From Bacteroidales bacterium (lineage in GTDB: Bacteria > Bacillota > Clostridia > Lachnospirales > Lachnospiraceae), in the NCBI GenBank assembly GCA_023664535.1, contig JAMPFJ010000016.1, positions 1-64,000 of the forward strand: a DNA stretch of 64,000 bases, in the 5' to 3' direction. Each line of letters starts with the position of its first letter. Within the stretch, counting starts at the first letter, position 1. The translations under genes were made by a program, and so were the position numbers. The notes beneath the pieces are model-generated. The model was not told the origin of the DNA. It was given only the letters and a program-made list of their open reading frames with translations, and did no database searches. This document shows, piece by piece, positions 8,842-16,522 of this stretch.

Positions 8842-10094
8842 TGGACTTGGAGAACGGTTTGCTTAAATGGATTGGCTTTTTTGATGCGGCATGTCTTTAT
8901 TATGTCGTACAGCTTGGCAGGGCGGTGATAATTTCTCTGGGTATGCTTGCGTTGATTCTCGTTTTTCGGAAAACCGTTCTGAAAAACAGGATTTTTCTAA
9001 GAGGGGCGGTTTGGAGTATTTTATTGCTGGCACCCTTTATGGGAAAGCTGCGGGCGATTTATGAAACAAAATTGGGCGTGAGGCTGTTGTACTACTGGCA
9101 GGACATCTGCGGGAAGCACAGATGGATTCCGTGGATTTATATTCTTGGCATGGTTTTTACGGCTTTATGGATAGTGGGAAAGCGAAGACGGCTGAAAAGA
9201 ACCGTCAGGAGCATGGACAGGACAGAGCTTCTGGGAACGGAAATTGCAATCAGCGATTATGCGGTTTCCCCGTTTATCACCGGAGTGTTTCGCCCGGTGA
9301 TTGTTATGCCGGAGATAATGCTTAGGAGCATGCCGGAGAAGGAGCTTAAGGTGATTTTGATGCATGAGCAGCTTCATATTCGCTTAGGACATTTATTATA
9401 CTTTGGGCTCTGGGACATATTGAGGGTGCTGCTTTGGATAAATCCGCTGCTGCAGCTTTGTACAGGTTTATTCCATTCGGATATGGAGGATATCTGCGAC
9501 AGGGTAACCATGCAGAAAGGTCGGAACTCCGGATACATATATGGAAACCTGCTGTTAAAAAGCATGCAGATGATTACCGGAAAACAAAAGGGAATAGAAT
9601 CCTCCGCAGCCTTTGCAGGGGAAAGAAATTATAGAAAAGTGAAACGGAGAATGGAGCAGGTGGCAGCGTTTAAGCCCTATAGCAGCAGTAAGGCGAGGCT
9701 GTTTGCTGCCGGCCTTTGCTGCACGGTGGTTTTCGCTTTTACCGCCGTGATGAAATTTTCGTATCCGAAGTATACTCCCTTTGACACAATTCAGCTTTAT
9801 AACCGGACCGGTCAAAAGGTACTGGCGGAGGACAGCGACGAGCTTCGGGAGGCGGTAAAAATCGGTAGGGATAAAGTTTATATTAACCGGAAAAAATTGG
9901 ACGGTATTTTGGAAAAGCAGAATGTGGAGGAAGAGATAGTTTTCCTCTTTTGGGGCGGATATATGAAAATGCCGGGAATCGGCGGCGGAGGCGACGGTAT
10001 ATTTGTAGAATATAAAGAGGGGGAGGAAAATCTGGAACTGCCCTATATCAGCAGCGATACGGACCCGGCAAGCTGGCTGTTTAAAAGATTGTAG
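8841..10094 (+). CDS. BlaR1-like M56-family membrane metallopeptidase
   Basis: This membrane protein of 417 residues has about four transmembrane helices (residues about 22-40, 50-70, 95-112 and 285-305). An M56 zinc protease domain lies between helices three and four, with the motif HEQLHIRLGH (HExxH). BlaR1 and MecR1 relatives cleave the partner BlaI after sensing a ligand. Here the C-terminal extracytoplasmic part is only about 110 residues and lacks the penicillin-binding SxxK/KTG motifs of BlaR1, so the signal is probably not a beta-lactam. Translationally coupled to the BlaI-type gene. Confidence 0.87.
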   Translation: MDLENGLLKWIGFFDAACLYYVVQLGRAVIISLGMLALILVFRKTVLKNRIFLRGAVWSILLLAPFMGKLRAIYETKLGVRLLYYWQDICGKHRWIPWIYILGMVFTALWIVGKRRRLKRTVRSMDRTELLGTEIAISDYAVSPFITGVFRPVIVMPEIMLRSMPEKELKVILMHEQLHIRLGHLLYFGLWDILRVLLWINPLLQLCTGLFHSDMEDICDRVTMQKGRNSGYIYGNLLLKSMQMITGKQKGIESSAAFAGERNYRKVKRRMEQVAAFKPYSSSKARLFAAGLCCTVVFAFTAVMKFSYPKYTPFDTIQLYNRTGQKVLAEDSDELREAVKIGRDKVYINRKKLDGILEKQNVEEEIVFLFWGGYMKMPGIGGGGDGIFVEYKEGEENLELPYISSDTDPASWLFKRL

Positions 10095-10120
10095 GCTTTT
10101 TGGCAGGCCGGAAAATTTAT

Positions 10121-10193
10121 ATGGTCGTTTCGTGCGGTCGAATGGTCATTTCATGCTTTTGCGGTGTGCCTGATTTGCCGGAATAACCGATAA
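10121..10193 (+). promoter_or_regulatory. LytTR-type direct repeat and promoter before the LytTR gene
   Basis: TGGTCGTTTCGTGC starts at 10122 and TGGTCATTTCATGC at 10143, a direct repeat with a 21-bp period. The putative -10 region ACCGATAAC begins at 10186, so GATAAC lies 46 bp after the start of the second repeat. No good -35 is visible, as expected for an activated promoter. The same layout occurs at 11081, 16390 and 17300. Confidence 0.5.
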
Positions 10194-10248
10194 CAATAGA
10201 GAAGAACTGTCGAGATACCAGATTGTTTTTTGATGTCAGCATGGAATA

Positions 10249-10641
10249 ATGGATAATCTGGAATATACGCTTGATGAATGTATGGAGGATATTTTGAAGG
10301 AAATCAGAAAAGAAGAGCGGACTGTCTGTTTTCCCTTTGTGGAGGGTGAGACTACGCTGAAGACGGATGATATCATTTATATTGAAACAAATAAGCATAG
10401 AAACCTGTTCTATACAAAGCAGGGCACTTACAGTATATATCGTAAGCTTAATGAGATTGAGGAAGACCTTGCCGGTATGGATTTTCTCCGGATACATCAA
10501 AGCTTTCTGGTGAACATGCGGTATGTGGGCAAAATCAGCAGCTATATTATGAAGCTGACAACCGGCGAAGAGCTGTCGGTACCGAAATCCCGTTACCAGT
10601 ATGTGAAGCAGGAGTATGCGCTGTATAGAGGCGATAAATAG
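10249..10641 (+). CDS. Stand-alone LytTR DNA-binding protein
   Basis: This 130-residue protein consists of a short N-terminal helix-rich lead and a LytTR DNA-binding domain (ETTLKTDDIIYIETNKHRN, then FLRIHQSFLVNMRYV and LSVPKSRY). There is no receiver domain. The N-terminus (LDECMEDILKEIRKEE) resembles the linker that follows the receiver in AgrA-type regulators. It could be a naturally short LytTR factor or the tail of a response regulator that lost its receiver. A LytTR-type direct repeat lies in its own leader, which suggests autoregulation or control by the LytTR response regulator 600 bp downstream. P1 follows after 21 bases, so the two are co-transcribed. Confidence 0.85.
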   Translation: MDNLEYTLDECMEDILKEIRKEERTVCFPFVEGETTLKTDDIIYIETNKHRNLFYTKQGTYSIYRKLNEIEEDLAGMDFLRIHQSFLVNMRYVGKISSYIMKLTTGEELSVPKSRYQYVKQEYALYRGDK

Positions 10642-10662
10642 GCAGAAAGAGGGGAATGAAAT

Positions 10663-11019
10663 ATGGGAATTACAGAAATTGGTACAGCCTATGGCTGCCG
10701 GGGAAGCTTTGGTGCGAGGCGGGAGACAGAGAAAGCTTCTGCTGAAGGAAAAACGGCGGGCGAAAAGCTGACCAGGGAAGAAATGTTTGAGCGGATTGCC
10801 GAGCGGACACAGGAAATCTATGAAAAGATAAAAAATAATGATACTGAACCGAGTTTTCAGATTGGAAGCCAATCCTTTACCGTAAAGGAATGGGATAAGC
10901 TTTTGGAACGGTTTGACGCATTGCAGAACGAAACAAGGGAGAAGATGCGCGAGGAACAGGAAAAACGGCAAAAGGAAGCGATAATAAAGGAACAAAGAAA
11001 AAAAGAAATAGCAGAATAA
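10663..11019 (+). CDS. P1: small charged protein of unknown function
   Basis: I do not recognise a function. The 118-residue protein starts MGITEIGTAYGCRG. A disordered Lys/Glu/Ala stretch follows, then two helical parts (EEMFERIAERTQEIYEKI and FQIGSQSFTVKEWDKLLERF) and a charged coiled tail. It has no signal peptide, no membrane segment and one cysteine. The N-terminus resembles those of P2 (MAITGISNYG), P3 (MEIGNTYTGY) and P4 (MEIGNVNGY) further on. It is co-transcribed with the LytTR gene (21-base gap, RBS AGAGGGGAA) and ends at the terminator 11041-11081. Confidence 0.8.
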   Translation: MGITEIGTAYGCRGSFGARRETEKASAEGKTAGEKLTREEMFERIAERTQEIYEKIKNNDTEPSFQIGSQSFTVKEWDKLLERFDALQNETREKMREEQEKRQKEAIIKEQRKKEIAE

Positions 11020-11040
11020 ATGCATAAAAAATAATGGATT

Positions 11041-11081
11041 AAGTGTTATACTAAGAAAAAGTCTGGTATAGCACTTTTTTT
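11041..11081 (+). terminator. Rho-independent terminator after P1
   Basis: AAGTGTTATA pairs with TATAGCACTT (one G-U) around a loop of about 16 bases and runs into seven T residues. It closes the LytTR-P1 unit. Confidence 0.8.
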
Positions 11082-11151
11082 GTCCGTTTGCGTCGGTAAT
11101 TCGGCTAATCACGCTGTTTATATCAATTCGGGATTTTGCGGTTCCGATATA
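11081..11151 (+). promoter_or_regulatory. Degenerate LytTR-type repeats and promoter before the response regulator
   Basis: TGTCCGTTTGCGTC (from 11081) and TCGGCTAATCACGC (from 11101) are 20 bp apart, and each matches about 8 of 14 positions of the better copies at 17300 and 17320. TCCGATATAA lies at 11143, so GATATA begins 45 bp after the second repeat, as in front of P4 and P5. The individual matches are weak. The preserved geometry is the main support. Confidence 0.35.
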
Positions 11152-11231
11152 AGGAATGAGGCGGAAACGCTGATAAGCGGTGCACGGAGGAAAACATATA
11201 TTGGCGGGAATATCAGGGCTGGGAGAAAAAC

Positions 11232-11942
11232 ATGGTGAAAATAGCAATTTGTGATGATGAGAAAAATAGCAGGGCTTACCTTTCTTCTTTAATAAAAAGA
11301 CAAAACGGCAGCTGGGGCATAACGGAATATGCTTCGGCAAAGGATTATCTTGCGGATGGGAAACCATATGATTTGCTGTTTTTGGATATTGAGATGAAAA
11401 ATGCCGGGGACGGTTTGGACGGGGTGGCTCTGGCACGGAAAATCCGTGAAGCAGAAAAGGGAAAACAGCCTGTAATTATTTTTGTTACGGGTTATGAAGA
11501 ATATGTGTATGATGCGTTTGACGTGGAGGCATTTCATTATCTGTTAAAGCCGGTAGACGAAGAAAAATTTGCTGTGGTTTTCCGCCGGGCGGTTGCGAAG
11601 ACGCAAAGACAGGCGGCGTTAAAGCCGGAGACGCTGATTTTGCAGTTTGCCAACTCCACAAAAGCTATTTCTCTTGACAGCATTTACTATGTGGAGAGCG
11701 AGGGGCATAAGGTAAAGCTGTATCTGAAAAACGGGACGTTTTCTTCCTATGTTAAAATCGGGGATTTGGAGAAACAACTTTCAGGGCGGTTCTTCCGGAT
11801 TCACCGGGGATATTTGATTAATCTGTCCTATGTGGAGGAATATAACCGGAGTGAGGTTGTCATGACTAACGGAGAGCATATCCTGATGTCAAAGTATAAG
11901 TACCAGGAGTTTGTCAGGGCATATTTGCGGTACATGAGGTAA
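11232..11942 (+). CDS. LytTR-family response regulator (AgrA/LytR type)
   Basis: This two-component response regulator has 236 residues. Its receiver domain shows the acidic pair DDE at residues 8-10, phosphoacceptor Asp in LLFLDIEM (about 54), the switch threonine in VTGYEEY and the lysine in LLKPVDEE. It is followed by a LytTR DNA-binding domain (SIYYVESEGHKVKLYLKNG, then FFRIHRGYLINLSYVEEY and LMSKYKYQEF). LytTR regulators bind direct repeats about two helical turns apart and activate adjacent promoters. The gene ends six bases before the kinase, so both form one operon. It is the best candidate to recognise the repeats at 10122, 16390 and 17300. Confidence 0.93.
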   Translation: MVKIAICDDEKNSRAYLSSLIKRQNGSWGITEYASAKDYLADGKPYDLLFLDIEMKNAGDGLDGVALARKIREAEKGKQPVIIFVTGYEEYVYDAFDVEAFHYLLKPVDEEKFAVVFRRAVAKTQRQAALKPETLILQFANSTKAISLDSIYYVESEGHKVKLYLKNGTFSSYVKIGDLEKQLSGRFFRIHRGYLINLSYVEEYNRSEVVMTNGEHILMSKYKYQEFVRAYLRYMR

Positions 11943-11948
11943 GCGGAA

Positions 11949-13394
11949 ATGGAAAAGGAACAGTATGAAATCAGCCAGTATATACTCGATGTATATAGAA
12001 ATGTATTGCAGGTGGTGATGCTTGTCTGGTTATGGAAAATCTTTATTCCTGTCGGAAAGGGCGGCAGAAAGTGGGTTGGCTTTGGACTGGTGTTTGCTGT
12101 CAATGTACTTTGCGGATTGTGGCAGGAAGGTCCCAGGTGGCTCCGCCTGTTATTGTCCGTAATCGTCATTCTCATTTATGGCATGGCGGAGGGCGGCAAA
12201 GGGAAAACAGACGCTGAGGGCAGGATAAAAGCATTAGCGGCGCCGGTTTTTGTGACATTGCTGTTCTATAATCTGGGCTCCCTCAGCTTTTTAATGCAGC
12301 TTGGAATCTATCAGCCGATAGAAAAGCTTTTGCTGGCGGATGTGGATACGGGAAGAAGTATGGAGGATATTTTACGGTGGTATCATCAGATTACCATAGG
12401 CCTATATTTGCAGATGGTTTGTTATACCGCTTTTTTCGCTATCATGACCGCTTTGCTGGGCAGGCTGGTAAAAAAGCCCTTGCGGATGAATTGGCAGGAT
12501 GCAGTCTTTTTGTCGGTGTTAAATGTTGTTGGGATAATGTTTGCAACAGTGGTTGCCCATATTATCGTGGTTCCCGGCAGTAAGGAGATGTTCTATCTCT
12601 TTGAGCTGCGGACGGAAATGGTGTGGAAGATTCCCTGTGTTGCTGCATTGCTGTTCGCCGGCGAAGGTACTGCTGTTTATATTTATCAGAAGTACCATGC
12701 CCTTTTGCAGGAGAGGGAAAAGCATTTTATGGAAAGGCAGCAGATTTATGTGATGCAGGAGAGGATGAAGGAGGTGGAGCAGTTTTATGACAGTATCCGC
12801 CGGGTGAAGCATGAGATGCGGAACCATCTGAACAATATGAAAGGGCTTGCGGTAAGCGGCAGCCTTCAGGAAATGGAAAGGTATGTGGAAAGAATGGATA
12901 GCAGCCTGACGGAATTTGATTTTTCGGTTCAGACGGGAAATGCCGTTACGGATGTGATTGTCAACGACCGGAAAAAACAGGCGGAACGGCGGCAGGTGGT
13001 TTTCCAATCGGAATTTGCCTATCCGCGGGATGCCGGTTTTGATGCCTATGACATCGGAATCATTTTGTCCAATCTTCTTCAGAATGCGTTGGAGGCCTGT
13101 GAATTTGTAGAGGGGAGGGATACGTTTATTACCATATCTGCCAGAAAGAGAAAGAGATTTTTTCTGATTGAAGTGAAAAATTCTTTTTCCGGAGAGACGG
13201 AGTTTGATGAAGCTACTGGCCTTCCCGTTTCTACCAAGAGAGATAATTCCCTGCATGGCCTGGGATTGTCTAATGTAAAATATGTGGTGGAAAAATATAT
13301 GGGGGATATGGAAATTAAGACAGAGGGGGACGTGTTCTGCGTAACGGTTCTGTTACAGGAAAATGCAGGGAATAAAGGCAATGCCAGAGCATGA
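11949..13394 (+). CDS. GHKL sensor histidine kinase (AgrC-like)
   Basis: This membrane histidine kinase of 481 residues pairs with the preceding regulator. About six transmembrane helices fill residues 15-245. A coiled linker follows, then the H-box VKHEMRNHLNNMKG with the phospho-histidine, the N-box NLLQNALEAC, and a GLGLSNV G-box near the C-terminus. This plan is that of AgrC, BlpH and VirS peptide-sensing kinases. I see no agrB/agrD-like gene nearby, so a cyclic peptide signal is not supported directly. P2 follows after 70 bases without a visible terminator. Confidence 0.92.
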   Translation: MEKEQYEISQYILDVYRNVLQVVMLVWLWKIFIPVGKGGRKWVGFGLVFAVNVLCGLWQEGPRWLRLLLSVIVILIYGMAEGGKGKTDAEGRIKALAAPVFVTLLFYNLGSLSFLMQLGIYQPIEKLLLADVDTGRSMEDILRWYHQITIGLYLQMVCYTAFFAIMTALLGRLVKKPLRMNWQDAVFLSVLNVVGIMFATVVAHIIVVPGSKEMFYLFELRTEMVWKIPCVAALLFAGEGTAVYIYQKYHALLQEREKHFMERQQIYVMQERMKEVEQFYDSIRRVKHEMRNHLNNMKGLAVSGSLQEMERYVERMDSSLTEFDFSVQTGNAVTDVIVNDRKKQAERRQVVFQSEFAYPRDAGFDAYDIGIILSNLLQNALEACEFVEGRDTFITISARKRKRFFLIEVKNSFSGETEFDEATGLPVSTKRDNSLHGLGLSNVKYVVEKYMGDMEIKTEGDVFCVTVLLQENAGNKGNARA

Positions 13395-13464
13395 ATTGGC
13401 TGCTGCAAAAAAATACAGGATTTAATTAAAACGGAGTTTATTTTATTTCAAGGAGGAAAAAATT

Positions 13465-14259
13465 ATGGCGATAACAGGGATAAGCAATTACGGCAATGTG
13501 TATGAGGGGACATACAGCCCCCGGCAGAAAAAAGAGTCGGAGACAGCTAAACCAGGCAGTCGAACGGAAGTGGAAAATTCCGCAAAACGGGAAGAGGCGG
13601 TGAGGAAAACCGGCAATGAAGAATATCTCAAAACCATACAAAGCCAGGTATCCGCAGTCACACTGGAAACCGGTATGGGATTGAATATGAGAAAAGACAG
13701 GAAGATGGGCACAATAACGATTAACCCGGCGCTTCTGGAAAAAATGCAGAATGATTCGGAAGCGGAAAAGAAGTATACGCAGCTCATTAAGGATATTGAG
13801 AGGGCGGAAAAAACGGTTACCGCTTATTACAATGCTCTTGGCGGCGTAGTGGAGCGGAGCAGCCACTGGTATATCGATGAAGACGGAAAGTATTGTCATT
13901 TTGGCTATGTCCGCCGTGATGACAGACTGAACAAAAAGCTCCGTGAGGAGGCGAAGAAAAATACGGAAGAGCTGATTGCAAGGACAAGGGAAAAGGCGGC
14001 GGAAAAAAAGGAAGCGCTTAGAGAGACTTTGGAGAAAAAAGCAGAGGAGAAAAAAGCAGAGGAGAAAAAAGCGGAGCAGGATAAGAGTGGGAATGTAGAG
14101 AAGCTGCTTGCCGATAAATTAGAGGGAGGTAAGGACGGAACGGTTCTTCTTTATTCGGAAGATATTGAAGAAATTATAGAGGCGGTAAAGAAAGAGGAAA
14201 GAGCAGGCGGAAACACGGTGGAGGAAGTGGTTGGCGCAAATCTCGATAGGAGAGTGTAA
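13465..14259 (+). CDS. P2: Lys/Glu-rich protein of unknown function
   Basis: This protein of 264 residues starts MAITGISNYGNVYEG behind a strong AAGGAGG site. The middle part (TITINPALLEKMQND, then SSHWYIDEDGKYCHFGYVRR) looks folded, and I recall this segment from uncharacterised Lachnospiraceae proteins, possibly a DUF family. I cannot confirm the number. The C-terminal third is a charged helix that includes a threefold EKKAE repeat. No signal peptide or membrane helix. Its position after the LytTR kinase and its N-terminal likeness to P1, P3 and P4 suggest one functional group. Confidence 0.82.
   Translation: MAITGISNYGNVYEGTYSPRQKKESETAKPGSRTEVENSAKREEAVRKTGNEEYLKTIQSQVSAVTLETGMGLNMRKDRKMGTITINPALLEKMQNDSEAEKKYTQLIKDIERAEKTVTAYYNALGGVVERSSHWYIDEDGKYCHFGYVRRDDRLNKKLREEAKKNTEELIARTREKAAEKKEALRETLEKKAEEKKAEEKKAEQDKSGNVEKLLADKLEGGKDGTVLLYSEDIEEIIEAVKKEERAGGNTVEEVVGANLDRRV
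14032..14076 (+). repeat. 15-bp tandem repeat, three copies, inside P2
   Basis: GAGAAAAAAGCAGAG occurs twice exactly and a third time with one change (GCGGAG). It encodes EKKAE units in frame, so copy number change would not break the gene. Confidence 0.85.
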
Positions 14260-14282
14260 GCTGTTTTTTAAACGGTAAACGG

Positions 14283-14311
14283 TTGTATATCCAGGGGAAA
14301 TGGTCTATAAT
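14283..14311 (+). promoter_or_regulatory. sigma-A promoter for aroB
   Basis: TTGTAT (14283-14288), 17 bases and a perfect TATAAT (14306-14311) lie 32 bases before the aroB start. Confidence 0.75.
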
Positions 14312-14342
14312 ATCAACGTAAATGCGATAGAGGAGAACGGAT

Positions 14343-15455
14343 ATGGGAACATTTCAAGTGGAATTAAAAAAAGTAGTGGATGACAGCTATGAAATTGAGA
14401 CAGGATTCAAGCTGGAGCATAAGCTGCTCGACGACCTGAAAAACGGTCTGGTGGGAAAGCTTCATAAATTTGCGGTAATCACAGACAGCGTGGTCAGGGA
14501 TTTATATGCAGAGCCTGTTTTGGCACTGTTGAAAGAAGCGGGGTATCAGGCGGATTTATTTGTATTTGCAGCGGGGGAAAAACAGAAATCCCGGAAAACA
14601 AAGGAAGAAATTGAGGATGCGATGCTGGAAAAGGGATACCGCAGAGACTGCTGTATAATTGCGGTAGGCGGTGGTGTGGTAACCGATTTGGCAGGCTTTA
14701 TCGCCGGAACCTTCGGCAGGGGCGTCCCCTTTATCAATTATGCAACGACATTGCTGGCGGCAGCAGATGCTTCGGTAGGCGGGAAAACGGCTGTGGATAC
14801 TCCGTTAGCTACCAATCTGATTGGCTTGTTTAATCAGCCCCAAAAAGTGTATCTGGATATTGCAACATGGAAAACGCTGCCGGAGCGGCAGGTAGTAAGC
14901 GGTCTCGCCGAGACGATTAAACATGCCTGCCTTGCAAGCCGTGAGTTTTTTGACTATCTGGATGAACATATTGAGGACATTCTTTCACTGAATCGGGAAG
15001 CGTGTGAACATATTGCCGAGGAAAACTGTAAGATAAAATATGCAGTGGTGATGAAGGATGAGAGGGAGAGCGGACTGCGGGAGGTTTTAAATCTCGGACA
15101 CACGGTGGGACGCGCCATTGAGACGGTCAGCGATTACCGGCTATACCACGGGGAGGCGGTAGCTATCGGTATGGTTGCGGAGGTAAAGCTGGCATATCAT
15201 CTGGGCTATGTGACCGATAAAGAAAGGGACGCAGTCATTGCGCTGCTTGCCAAGGCGAAGCTTCCGACGGCTGTTCCGGAGTATATCGACCGGGAGGCGC
15301 TGGTGAAGAAGCTGTATACGGATAAAAAAGTCAGGGACGGAAGACTGAGGTTTGTGGTGCAGAAAGGAATTGGCAGTATTGTAGAATTTGAACCGGGGGT
15401 ATTCGCCACTCCGATTGAGGAGAGCCTGGCAAGGGAAATCATTATGGACATGTAG
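14343..15455 (+). CDS. aroB: 3-dehydroquinate synthase
   Basis: AroB converts DAHP to 3-dehydroquinate with NAD and a divalent metal in the cytoplasm, the second step of the shikimate pathway. The 370-residue protein has the NAD-binding GGGVVTDLAGF segment and the metal and substrate motifs (ASVGGKTAVD, NLIGLFNQP, LNLGHTVGRAIE, YHGEAVAIGM with conserved histidines). It has its own promoter and no neighbouring aro genes. It sits inside the P1-P5 region and breaks it into transcription units, which suggests the small-protein genes inserted around a housekeeping gene or the reverse. Confidence 0.96.
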   Translation: MGTFQVELKKVVDDSYEIETGFKLEHKLLDDLKNGLVGKLHKFAVITDSVVRDLYAEPVLALLKEAGYQADLFVFAAGEKQKSRKTKEEIEDAMLEKGYRRDCCIIAVGGGVVTDLAGFIAGTFGRGVPFINYATTLLAAADASVGGKTAVDTPLATNLIGLFNQPQKVYLDIATWKTLPERQVVSGLAETIKHACLASREFFDYLDEHIEDILSLNREACEHIAEENCKIKYAVVMKDERESGLREVLNLGHTVGRAIETVSDYRLYHGEAVAIGMVAEVKLAYHLGYVTDKERDAVIALLAKAKLPTAVPEYIDREALVKKLYTDKKVRDGRLRFVVQKGIGSIVEFEPGVFATPIEESLAREIIMDM

Positions 15456-15567
15456 GAATCAGATTGAGGTAACAGATAATCTGGGAATGAAGGTGGCGGC
15501 GGCTTCCGCCAGCGGGGGGCATCTCGGAAAAATGAGAAAAAATTTCTGCTTTTTCTGTCAAAAAGGT

Positions 15568-15594
15568 TAATTGTTTACACTTGTTATCCGATAA
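15568..15594 (+). promoter_or_regulatory. sigma-28-like promoter before P3
   Basis: TAAT (15568-15571), exactly 15 bases and TCCGATAA (15587-15594) match 10 of 12 positions of the flagellar sigma factor consensus TAAA-N15-GCCGATAA. The P3 start is 95 bases downstream. This would place P3 in the flagellar regulon if the host has sigma-28. Confidence 0.4.
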
Positions 15595-15688
15595 TAGTAA
15601 AAAGATATGTGTCTTGTGGCGATAGTATGGCTACGTGGACATTTTGCAAATGCAAAAAAGGATTACAAGTGTAAACAGGAGGTGCGTA

Positions 15689-16366
15689 ATGGAGATTGGA
15701 AACACCTATACAGGCTATGCTGCCGGCTGGCAGAGGATAGCAGAAACGAAAACGCTGGGAAGCAGGGAGGCCGAACCGGAGGACAAGGAGGAAGCAGCCC
15801 GCAAAACAGAGAATGCGGAAGCTTCGGAGAAGTCCCAAAAGCAGGGGTTCCGCAATACGCGAGAACTCCGGGAGTACTTATCAAAAACCTATGATACAGT
15901 GAGAAGAGGGATGGTCAGGATTTCCGGAAGTTATCTCAGGGAATGTCTGGAGGATGAAACGAAAATGCAGGAGCTGCTCGATAATCTGAAGGACGCCGAT
16001 GCCATGGAGAAAAATGCAAAGGATGAGGTGAAGGGTTATCAGGGGATGAAGATAACCATTGACGAAGAAGGGAAGATGCAGACGGAAACCTATGGCGGCT
16101 CCGTAGCCTTTAATGAGGCGAAGCGGGCAAGGCAGCTTGCGGCGGCAAAAAGTGTGGCGGATGTTCAGGCGGTAATGGCACTGTTGAACAAGGATTTATC
16201 CGACTGCCAAAGCGGGCTGCAAAGCGGAATGTGTGATGAAAATGAGGTGAGAAAGGTCAAGGCGATGATTGCGCAGGCAAACAAACGCATGAGTGAGTTG
16301 TCTGTAGCAGCCAGAGGAAAAAATCAGGAAAATACAGAAGTGAGTGTCATCAATATGTTGATTTGA
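15689..16366 (+). CDS. P3: MEIGN-type protein of unknown function
   Basis: The frame is open from further upstream, but the ATG at 15689 has AGGAGGTGCGTA directly before it. The 225-residue product starts MEIGNTYTGYAAGW, nearly the same as P4 (MEIGNVNGYAAGYD). A charged disordered stretch (residues about 20-60) precedes helical parts, a MKITIDEEGKMQTETYGG segment and a helical C-terminus (about 140-215). No signal peptide, membrane segment or known catalytic motif. Function unknown. A sigma-28-like promoter lies upstream. Confidence 0.8.
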   Translation: MEIGNTYTGYAAGWQRIAETKTLGSREAEPEDKEEAARKTENAEASEKSQKQGFRNTRELREYLSKTYDTVRRGMVRISGSYLRECLEDETKMQELLDNLKDADAMEKNAKDEVKGYQGMKITIDEEGKMQTETYGGSVAFNEAKRARQLAAAKSVADVQAVMALLNKDLSDCQSGLQSGMCDENEVRKVKAMIAQANKRMSELSVAARGKNQENTEVSVINMLI

Positions 16367-16381
16367 TGCGGCAAAAATGTA

Positions 16382-16440
16382 TGTCCGGATAGTCGTTTTG
16401 TGATTTGGCTATTGTCCGGACAGGTAAGATGGTATATAAT
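16382..16440 (+). promoter_or_regulatory. P4 promoter with LytTR-type half-site and palindrome
   Basis: TTGTCC (16412-16417), 17 bases and a perfect TATAAT (16435-16440) form a good promoter 83 bases before P4. TAGTCGTTTTGTGA starts at 16390, 45 bp before the -10, the same place as the second repeat in the P5 promoter. A perfect 10-bp palindrome TGTCCGGACA overlaps the -35 (16413-16422), with a one-mismatch copy at 16382-16391. Confidence 0.6.
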
Positions 16441-16522
16441 GGTAGCGAATAAATCAGTATATCTGATTTAGATAAAGAAGAACAGGTAAAGGATTACGAA
16501 AAAAATCAAGGAGGAATGTGAA

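Noticed and set aside
10117..11436. 439-codon minus-strand open frame
   Set aside because: It lies antisense to the LytTR gene, P1 and the response regulator, has a composition rich in Phe, Leu, His and Cys without domain signs, and no ribosome site.
12519..13256. 245-codon minus-strand open frame
   Set aside because: It is antisense to the GHKL kinase, whose motifs are intact on the plus strand.
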